A DNA stretch of 64,000 bases, from assembly GCF_008704495.1 (NCBI RefSeq), contig NZ_CP023699.1, forward strand, positions 682,001 to 746,000, written 5' to 3'. The position numbers were made by a program, and so were the translations under genes. Positions 58,301-64,000 of this stretch are shown here, piece after piece. Numbering within the stretch: position 1 is the stretch's first letter; every line of letters starts with the position of its first letter. The notes beneath the pieces are model-generated. The model made no database searches. It worked only from the letters and a program-made list of their open reading frames with translations, and had not been told where the DNA came from. Source of the DNA: Streptomyces kanamyceticus. GTDB lineage: Bacteria > Actinomycetota > Actinomycetes > Streptomycetales > Streptomycetaceae.

Positions 58301-59934
58301 GGATCCAACGGCACAAACGCAGCCCCCGCCTTCCACACCGCGAGCTCCGCCACCACCATGTCCACCCCACGCGGCAAACACAGACCCACCCGCGACTCAC
58401 ACCCCACACCCAGACCGACCAGATACCGCGCCAGACGATTCGCCGCCGCCTCCAACTCGGCGTACGACAGCACCCGTTCACCCGATACCACCGCCACCGC
58501 ACCCGGCGACAACCCCACCCGCTCCTCGAACGCCTCCACCACCGAACCAGCCGCCACCGGACGCCCCGTGTCGTTCCAGCGGTCCACCACCCGCAGGCGC
58601 TCGGCCTCGGTGAGGACGTCGATGTGGGCGACCGGTGCCATCGGGTCGGCGATGAATTGTTCCAGGACGCGGATGAGGCGCTGCCCCGCTTCGGCGGCCT
58701 CGCGGCGGCCGATGAGGTCGGGGCGGGAGGTGACGCGGATCGTGACGCGGTCGGTGACGAGGATGCCGAGGGTCAGCGGGTAGTTGGTGGCCTGGTGGCC
58801 CGCCGAGGCGGTGAAGGTGGGGCGGTCGGGTGTGGGCGGTGCCGCGGGCGGCTGGGGGTAGTTCTCGAACACCATGAGCGTGTCGAAGACGGCGCCGGGG
58901 CCCGCGAGCCGCTGGATCTCCGCGAGGCCCGTGTGCTGGTGGGCGAAGAGGGCGGACTGGCGTTCCTGTAGCCGCGCGAGCATGTGGGTCACGGGCTGCG
59001 CGCCGTCGAGCGGCACCCGCACCGGCAAGGTGTTGATGAGCAGGCCGACCATCGACTCGGCGCCGGGCAGGTCGGTGGGCCGGCCCGCGACGGTGGCGCC
59101 GAACACCACGTCCGTACGGCCCGCGAGGCGCGCGAGAACCAGCGCCCACGCGCCCTGCACCAGCGTGTTCACCGTCAGGCCGTGCGCGCGGCCCAGCTCG
59201 ACCAGGGCGCGGGTGGATTCCTCGGGGAGCCGCACGATGCTCTCGTCGGGCAGGACGGGGGTCGTGCCCCGGTCCGCCGGTGCCACGAGCGTCGATTCGT
59301 CGGTCCCGGCCAGCTCGGCACGCCACGCGGCCCGTGCCGCCTCCTTGTCCTGCCGGTCGAGCCACGCGAGGTACTCGCCGTACGACGCCGCGCGCCGCAG
59401 CACGGAGGCGTCGCCGCCCGCTTCGTACACGGCCGCGAGTTCGTCGAGGAGCACCGGCATCGACCAGCCGTCCATCAGGAGGTGATGGGACGTCACGACG
59501 AGGCGGTGCCGGTGCTCGCCGAGGCGGATGAGCAGCAGGCGCAGCAGCGGCGGGACCGCGAGGTCGAGGCGCTCGGCGCGCTCCTGCGCGGCCAGCTTCT
59601 CCGCTTGGTCCCAGACGTCGGGCTCGGCGAGCTCCGACAGATCGACCTCGCGCCAGGGTAGGGTCACGTTCCGCGTGATGAGCTGCACGGCCTCGCCGGT
59701 CTTCCTGCGGTGGAAGCTCGCCCGCAACGCCGCGTGCCTGTCGAGCAGTCGCTCCCAGGACGTACGCAACCGGGGTGCGTCCAGGGGGCCTTCCACGGCC
59801 AGCATGAACTGGACGGCGTAGACGTCGGGGCCCCGGTCGTCGAAGTCGGAGTGGAACAGCAGTCCTTCCTGCAGCGGCGACAGCGGCCACACTTCGGTCA
59901 GGGCCGAGCCGTGGGCGGCGGTTGAGGACTTCAC
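55312..59934 (-). CDS. Glycopeptide NRPS module 3: C-A-T-E
   Basis: A 1540-residue single module. C domain about 10-445 ([20 protein letters not shown]). A domain about 470-965 with [19 protein letters not shown] and pocket residues D-A-L-S-V-G-T-V-M, the code shared with module 5. T domain Ser1004 (LGGDSISS). E domain about 1040-1480 ([11 protein letters not shown] near 1184). The GTG start at 59934 overlaps the module-2 stop (GTGA). Glycopeptides of types I-IV have an L-residue at position 3, so an intact-looking E domain is notable. The C-terminal tail [15 protein letters not shown] is a likely docking helix to the module-4 protein. Confidence 0.93.
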   Translation of the reverse strand: MKSSTAAHGSALTEVWPLSPLQEGLLFHSDFDDRGPDVYAVQFMLAVEGPLDAPRLRTSWERLLDRHAALRASFHRRKTGEAVQLITRNVTLPWREVDLSELAEPDVWDQAEKLAAQERAERLDLAVPPLLRLLLIRLGEHRHRLVVTSHHLLMDGWSMPVLLDELAAVYEAGGDASVLRRAASYGEYLAWLDRQDKEAARAAWRAELAGTDESTLVAPADRGTTPVLPDESIVRLPEESTRALVELGRAHGLTVNTLVQGAWALVLARLAGRTDVVFGATVAGRPTDLPGAESMVGLLINTLPVRVPLDGAQPVTHMLARLQERQSALFAHQHTGLAEIQRLAGPGAVFDTLMVFENYPQPPAAPPTPDRPTFTASAGHQATNYPLTLGILVTDRVTIRVTSRPDLIGRREAAEAGQRLIRVLEQFIADPMAPVAHIDVLTEAERLRVVDRWNDTGRPVAAGSVVEAFEERVGLSPGAVAVVSGERVLSYAELEAAANRLARYLVGLGVGCESRVGLCLPRGVDMVVAELAVWKAGAAFVPLDPEYPVERLGYVIADSGVSVVLGVEGTLVGVPVGAAQTVLLDDETTVREVAGESAAPLGTRAGGDQLAYVIYTSGSTGRPKGVAVAHGGLVNLAEVMRPVLGVEEGVVALQFASFSFDAAVLDVAVTLAGGGTLAIATAEQRSEPGELASMIRQAGVSTASVVPSLLGVLDPGAVAGVGNWVLGAELLTADLVSRWTGRARVWNTYGPTEATVMATAGPVDAGVGPGGGLPSIGRPLGNVRTYVLDGFLQPVPPGVVGELYVAGPGVARGYVGRPDLTAERFVACPFGGVGDRMYRTGDLARWASDGQLFFVGRADEQVKIRGFRVELGEVEAVLAAHPGVRQAAVVVREDRPGDKRLIGYVVADASEEADVDVEAIRAYAATRLPEYMVPATVLVLDALPLTVNGKLDRSALPAPDFAGKAGSREPRTPTEATLCALFAEVLGLDRVGVEDGFFELGGDSISSMQLASRARRAGLVLTPRQVFEEKTPERLAGVAEAAGQQRADDVVGVGEVPWTPVMRVLGERAARPGFAQWVTVGAPAGLGLDVLSAGLAAVLDTHDMLRARVIPGESKLIVGERGSVDAAHLVTRVDAATEGDVGATAARAAQDAVARLDPASGVMMQAVWADAGPGRAGQLVIAAHHLVVDGVSWRVLVPDLQAACEAVADGRVPELDPVGVSFRRWSELLSAEAGGERRIAELAGWLQLLGETRPRLGRREVDKDVDTVRILRHRTWQLPRGQVETLLGRTTAAFHCGVDDVLLAALGGAVAHWRPDVADRVLVDVEGHGREPIGDVDLSRTVGWFASTHPVRLDVTGVDLPEVLSGGPAAGALVKAVKEQVRAIPGDGLGYELLRHLNPDTGRVLAAAPAPEIGFTYMGRFATGPHTATHTGPWQLTGDTAIGGSADPDTPLLHLLDAGAMVRDTPAGPELEITLSWPAALVDEARAELLGRTWLEMLGGLADHTTDPGAGGRTPSDFPLLDLAQDEVDEFETGFAGDHF
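57320..58579 (-). repeat. A-domain cassette copy 2 (module 3)
   Basis: Partner of the 48021-49280 block in the module-3 gene. The two encode almost the same A-domain core, with the same specificity residues and the same low-GC codon bias. Weaker but still very high similarity continues to about 56.3 kb through the T and E domains. Confidence 0.85.
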
Positions 59935-62900
59935 CGGGACAGGCCTCCCTCTAGTTTTGCTGCGATCGCTTGGAATTGGTCGATCTCGTCCTGTTCGAGG
60001 TCGAGCAGGTGGAAGTCGGAGGGCGTGTGACCGCCCGCGTCCGGGTCGTCGGTGTGTGCGGCGAGGCCACCGAGCAGACGCACCCAGGTGTGGCCGAGGA
60101 GCTCCACGTCGTCCGCCGACAGGAGGCGTTCGGGCCAGCTGAGTGTGACGGTGAGTTCGGGTCCTTCCTGGGTGTCCCGGACGACCGCGATGCCTTCCAG
60201 GACGTGCATCGCGGGCATGTCCTGCCCGGCCGAGCCGCCGGTGCCCGCCGCACCGGCCAGCTGCCAGGCGCCGGTCCGTCCCGCTCCCTCGGCGAACCGG
60301 CCCAGGTAGTTGAAGCCGATCTGCGCGGCCGGCGCGGCGTCCAGGACGGTGCCGGTCTCGGGGTTGAGGTGGCGCAGGAGTTCGTAGCCGAGCCCGTCGC
60401 CGGGCACCGCCCTGGCCTGCTCCTTGACGGCCTTCACCAACGTACCGGCAGCCCTGCCCCCGGCCATAGCGGCGTCCAGGTCGGCGCCGGTCACCTCCAG
60501 GCGTACGGGGTGCGCGCTGGTGAACCAGCCGACCGTGCGCGACAGGTCCGTGTCCCCGAGCGGCTGGCGGCCGTGCCCCTCGACGGTGACCAGGAGTCCG
60601 GTGCCCGTCCCGGGGCGCCAGTGCGCGACGGCGCCCGCGAGCGCGGCGAGGAGCACGTCGTCCACGCCGCAGTGGAACGCGGCCGGGGTCCGTCCCACCA
60701 GGGTGGCCGCCTGGTGTGAGGGCACCACCCAGGAGCGTCGGCGCAACGTGTGCGCCGCGTCCACCGCCCGGTCCAACGGGTGGCGCCCCAGCGGGCGTTG
60801 GTGCCGTCCGAGCAGCGTGAGCCAGTCCGTGAGCTCCGCGATGCGACTCTCGGCGGTGGCCTCCGCGGCGAGCAGTTCCGCCCAGCGCCTGAACGGTGTC
60901 CCCACCGGGTCGAGGCCGGGCTCGCGCCCCTCCGCCACCGCCTCGCAGGCCGCCCGCAGGTCGGGGACGAGGATCCGCCAGGACACCCCGTCGACCACCA
61001 GGTGGTGGACCACCAGCGCGATCCGGCCGGTGCGGCCGGGTCCTGCGTCGACCCACACCGCGCGCACCAGCACGCCGGATTCGGGGTCGAGGCTCCCGGC
61101 CGCTTCCCGCGCCGCGCGTCCGGCGATCTCGTCGAGGGCGGCATCGGTGAACGCGGCATCGGCGCCGACCCCGGCTCCCGGGAACCCGGCCTCCGCCGCC
61201 GCGTCCACTCGCGACACGAGTCCCGCCGCGTCCACCGACCCCCGCTCGCCGACGATCAGCTTCGGCTCCCCGGGTACGGTCCTGGCGCGCAGCATGTCGT
61301 GCGCGTCGAGAACGGCGGCAAGACCTGCACTCAGGACGTCGAGGCCGAGCCCCGCCGGTGCTCGCACCGTCATCCACTGGGTGAATCCGGGGGCGGCGAC
61401 CCGCTCGCCGAACGCCCGCATGACCGGCGTCCAGGGCACCTCGCCGACGCCTTCGCCGTCCGCGACGGCCGTGTCCTCGGCGACCTCCGCCACCTCGGCG
61501 AGCCGTTCCGGGGTCTTCTCCTCGAACACCTGCCGGGGCGTCACGACAAGACCCATCCGCCGCGCCCGCGACACCAGTTGCATGGAGCTGATCGAGTCGC
61601 CGCCCAGTTCGAAGAAGCTGTCGTCGGCGCCGACCCGTGCCAGGCCGAGCATCTCGGCGAAGAGGGTGCACAGGACGTCCTCGGCCGCCGTGCGCGGCGC
61701 GCGTCCCGCGACCCGTTCGGCGAAGTCGGGCGCGGGCAGGGCGGCCCGGTCCACCTTGCCGTTCGCCGTACGCGGCAGCGTGTCGAGGACGACGACCGCC
61801 GCGGGCACCATGTACTCGGGCAGCACCCCGGCCGCGTGGGCGCGCACCGTCCGCCCGTCCACGCTGTCCGCGTCGGCGGCCGCGTAGCCGATGAGACGCC
61901 GCTCGCCGGGGCGGTCCTCCCTGACGAGGACCGCCGCCTGGCGCACTCCGGGGCAGCCCGCGAGGGCGGCCTCGACCTCGCCGGGTTCGATCCGGTGGCC
62001 ATGGATCTTGATCTGTTCGTCGGCCCGTCCGGCGAAGACGAGTTCGCCGCCTCCGGTCCACCGCACCACGTCACCGGTCCGGTACATGCGTTCGCCGGGG
62101 CCGAACGGGCAGGCCACGAACCGCTGGGCGGACAGGCCCGCACGCCTCAGGTACCCACGGGCGAGCCCGGCCCCCGCCACGTACAGCTCACCTGCCACAC
62201 CCACCGGCACCGGCCGCAGGGCCGCGTCCAGGACGTACACCTGGGTGTTGGCGATCGGGCGGCCGATCGAAGGGGCGCTGTCGATGTCGCTGATCACACC
62301 CACCGTGGAGATGACCGTCGACTCGGTGACCCCGTACTGGTTGAACATGGTGCGCCCCGTCGACCAGCGCCTGCGCACCTCCACGGGCATGGCCTCGCCG
62401 CCGGTGATGAGCACCCGCAGCTCCGGCAGCTCCTCGGCGAGCATCTGCGACAGGAAGGCCGGGGGTATCGCCGCGTGTGTGACACGGCGCTCGCGGATCA
62501 GGCCGCCGAGTTCCGCGCCGGTGACGTCCAGGCGTGCGGGCGCCAGTACGAGGCGGCCGCCCGCGCAGAGCGTCGGCCAGATGTCCGCCATGGAGACGTC
62601 GAAGCCGGGTGACACGAGTTGCAGGACGCTGCTGTCCGCGCCGACCTCGTACCGCTGGACGTTCTCCGCGACGAGATTGCGCAGGCCGCCGTGCGACACC
62701 GTCACACCCTTGGGTGCCCCGGTCGAGCCCGAGGTGTAGATGACGTACGCGGCGTGGTCGGCGCGCAGCGGGGCCAGCCGTTCCGCGTCCCCGACCGGGC
62801 CCCCGGCACACCGCGCGAGCGCGTCCGCCACCGCGGGGTCGTCCATGACGACGATCCGCCCGGTGAACCCGGCGGGCACCGCGCCCCGCGTCGCCTCGGT

Positions 62901-64000
62901 GCACAGCACGACGTCCGGGGCGGCATCGCCCAGCACGTACGCGATCCGCTCCGGCGGGTAGCCCGCGTCCACCGGGACGTACACGCCGCCCGCCATCGAC
63001 ACCGCGAGGAGCGATACGACCAGCGCCACGGACCGCTCGCCGACCACGGCCACCCGGCGTTCGGGGCCGACGCCGACACCGATGAGATGGCGGGCGAGAC
63101 GTCCTGCGTCGGACGCCAACTCGCCGTATGACAGGGCCTGTTCACCACTCACCAAGGCTTCGTCCGTACCGGACACCAGCGCCACCGCGCCCGGCGCCCG
63201 CTCCGCCTGCTCGCCGAACAGCTCGGGCGCGAGGGCGGCCGGTTCCGCGGTCGTCGTGTCGTTCCAGTGGCCCAGGAGCTGCGAGCGCTCGGCCGACGTC
63301 AGGACGTCGATCTCGCTGAGCCGCAGTTCGGGGTCGGCGGCGACCTGCTGGAGCACATGGGCGAGACGCTCCGCGAGGGCGCGGGCCGTGCCCTCGTCGA
63401 AGAGGTCCGTGGCGTACATGATCTCGCCGTCGAGTCCGGCGGGGGTCCCGCGCTCGTCGCGCCGCTCGACGAAGGACAAGGTCAGGTCGAACCGGGCGGC
63501 GAGCTCGGGCGGCAGGGGCTCGGGCCGCACCGAGACGCCGGGCAGCTCCCACTCGACCTCCGGCACGTTCTGCAGCGCCAGCATCACCTGGAACAGCGGA
63601 TTGCGGGACAGCGAGCGCGACGAGCTCAGCTCGTCGACGAGGCGCTCGAAGGGGATGTCCTGGTGCGCGTACGCCGCCAGGTCCGCGGCCCGCGCCCGCT
63701 CCACCAGTTCTACGAAGGTGGGGTCACCGCCCAAGTCGGTGCGCAGGACAAGGGTGTTGACGAAGAACCCGGCCAGCTCCTCAAGGGCCGCGTCCCCGCG
63801 CCCGGCCGCGGGCGTGCCCAGCACGATGTCCTCACCCGCACCCAACCGCGACAGGAGCACACACACCGCCGCGTGCACGACCATGAACATCGTCGCCCGG
63901 CCTTGCCCCGCCACATCCACAAGGCGCGCATGCGTCTCCGCGTCGGCACCGACCGGCACCATGTGCCCGCGGAACGAGGGCAGGGCAGGGCGCGCCCGGT
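59931..64000 (-). CDS. Glycopeptide NRPS, module 2 (C-A-T-E), 5' part outside window
   Basis: An open frame enters from the right edge with no start. About 1356 residues are visible: the second half of a C domain ([46 protein letters not shown]), an A domain ([22 protein letters not shown]), a T domain ([11 protein letters not shown]) and a complete E domain ([11 protein letters not shown]). This C domain is of a different style from the downstream ones (which begin WPLSPLQEG), so it may accept a differently configured donor. Pocket residues read D-V-A-A-I-G-Q-V-I, not a code I recognise; tryptophan is inferred from the halogenase and from related clusters. Module 1 should lie upstream in the same gene. 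Confidence 0.9.
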   Translation of the reverse strand, partial: RARPALPSFRGHMVPVGADAETHARLVDVAGQGRATMFMVVHAAVCVLLSRLGAGEDIVLGTPAAGRGDAALEELAGFFVNTLVLRTDLGGDPTFVELVERARAADLAAYAHQDIPFERLVDELSSSRSLSRNPLFQVMLALQNVPEVEWELPGVSVRPEPLPPELAARFDLTLSFVERRDERGTPAGLDGEIMYATDLFDEGTARALAERLAHVLQQVAADPELRLSEIDVLTSAERSQLLGHWNDTTTAEPAALAPELFGEQAERAPGAVALVSGTDEALVSGEQALSYGELASDAGRLARHLIGVGVGPERRVAVVGERSVALVVSLLAVSMAGGVYVPVDAGYPPERIAYVLGDAAPDVVLCTEATRGAVPAGFTGRIVVMDDPAVADALARCAGGPVGDAERLAPLRADHAAYVIYTSGSTGAPKGVTVSHGGLRNLVAENVQRYEVGADSSVLQLVSPGFDVSMADIWPTLCAGGRLVLAPARLDVTGAELGGLIRERRVTHAAIPPAFLSQMLAEELPELRVLITGGEAMPVEVRRRWSTGRTMFNQYGVTESTVISTVGVISDIDSAPSIGRPIANTQVYVLDAALRPVPVGVAGELYVAGAGLARGYLRRAGLSAQRFVACPFGPGERMYRTGDVVRWTGGGELVFAGRADEQIKIHGHRIEPGEVEAALAGCPGVRQAAVLVREDRPGERRLIGYAAADADSVDGRTVRAHAAGVLPEYMVPAAVVVLDTLPRTANGKVDRAALPAPDFAERVAGRAPRTAAEDVLCTLFAEMLGLARVGADDSFFELGGDSISSMQLVSRARRMGLVVTPRQVFEEKTPERLAEVAEVAEDTAVADGEGVGEVPWTPVMRAFGERVAAPGFTQWMTVRAPAGLGLDVLSAGLAAVLDAHDMLRARTVPGEPKLIVGERGSVDAAGLVSRVDAAAEAGFPGAGVGADAAFTDAALDEIAGRAAREAAGSLDPESGVLVRAVWVDAGPGRTGRIALVVHHLVVDGVSWRILVPDLRAACEAVAEGREPGLDPVGTPFRRWAELLAAEATAESRIAELTDWLTLLGRHQRPLGRHPLDRAVDAAHTLRRRSWVVPSHQAATLVGRTPAAFHCGVDDVLLAALAGAVAHWRPGTGTGLLVTVEGHGRQPLGDTDLSRTVGWFTSAHPVRLEVTGADLDAAMAGGRAAGTLVKAVKEQARAVPGDGLGYELLRHLNPETGTVLDAAPAAQIGFNYLGRFAEGAGRTGAWQLAGAAGTGGSAGQDMPAMHVLEGIAVVRDTQEGPELTVTLSWPERLLSADDVELLGHTWVRLLGGLAAHTDDPDAGGHTPSDFHLLDLEQDEIDQFQAIAAKLEGGLSR

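Noticed and set aside
55312..62061. Very long minus-strand open frame continuing upstream of the module-3 NRPS start into module-2 DNA
   Set aside because: Upstream of 59934 the translation becomes Arg-rich and unrelated to NRPS domains, while another frame encodes a perfect A-T-E module. The real gene starts at the GTG overlapping the module-2 stop.

Overview
The window is high-GC actinobacterial DNA and almost certainly Streptomyces. The signs are GTG starts, 4-nt ATGA/GTGA gene overlaps, a SARP regulator, a perfect SigR-type promoter, an ergothioneine operon, and a tandem copy of the intergenic element containing GCGCAGTTCCCCGCGCCCC that is common in Streptomyces. No gene-free stretch exceeds 300 bp. 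No rRNA, tRNA, IS element or CRISPR array was seen.

Region A (1-9.24 kb) is a SARP-controlled aromatic tailoring or ring-cleavage locus that continues off the left edge. It holds a SARP activator, an extradiol-type VOC dioxygenase, an FAH-family hydrolase, an acetyltransferase, a translationally coupled trio (lipocalin-like protein, acyl-CoA-dehydrogenase-fold flavin monooxygenase, FAD oxidoreductase), an O-methyltransferase, and three Dabb (ferredoxin-like alpha/beta barrel) proteins, one of them Tat-exported. Oriented CTTGAG-type heptamers at about 11-bp spacing, the classical SARP box layout, lie in the two divergent promoter regions and in front of one Dabb gene. No polyketide or peptide backbone gene for this pathway is in view.

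Region B (9.2-24.6 kb) is mostly housekeeping: a disulfide-type FAD oxidoreductase, a thioredoxin behind a SigR promoter, a LacI regulator divergent from an amidase, a GH18 protein, a PemK/MazF-like protein, a TIGR02452 protein, the compact ergothioneine operon egtABCD, a solute-binding lipoprotein with a DasR-like operator upstream, dodecin, a HAD phosphatase and a luciferase-like monooxygenase. It closes at a strong bidirectional hairpin (24565-24613).

Region C (24.7-28.75 kb) is a four-gene overlapping export operon: a duplicated-motif lipoprotein, a membrane-fusion protein with a peptidoglycan-binding domain, a MacB/LolD-type ATPase and an FtsX/MacB-type permease.

Region D (28.9-64 kb, transcribed leftward and running off the right edge) is a glycopeptide-antibiotic-type NRPS cluster. 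Four NRPS genes fit the 2-1-3-1 module split of that family: module 2 (partial gene), module 3, modules 4-6, module 7. Specificity-pocket residues read by eye give module 4 = 4-hydroxyphenylglycine and module 6 = tyrosine; modules 3, 5 and 7 share one code, inferred to be 3,5-dihydroxyphenylglycine; module 2 is tentatively tryptophan. Every module from 2 to 6 carries an epimerization domain. The last module carries the glycopeptide-specific X domain (P450 recruitment), then an unexpected decayed adenylation domain, then a thioesterase. Downstream are two Oxy-type P450s, a PyrH-like flavin-dependent tryptophan halogenase, a flavin reductase and a cation/proton antiporter, ending at tandem terminator hairpins (28846-28920). 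The composition (Trp at 2, a repeated residue at 3/5/7, Hpg 4, Tyr 6, two P450s, a Trp halogenase) resembles type V glycopeptides of the kistamicin/complestatin kind. The precursor genes (Hpg/Dpg synthesis, MbtH), module 1 and the transport and regulatory genes must lie beyond the right edge.
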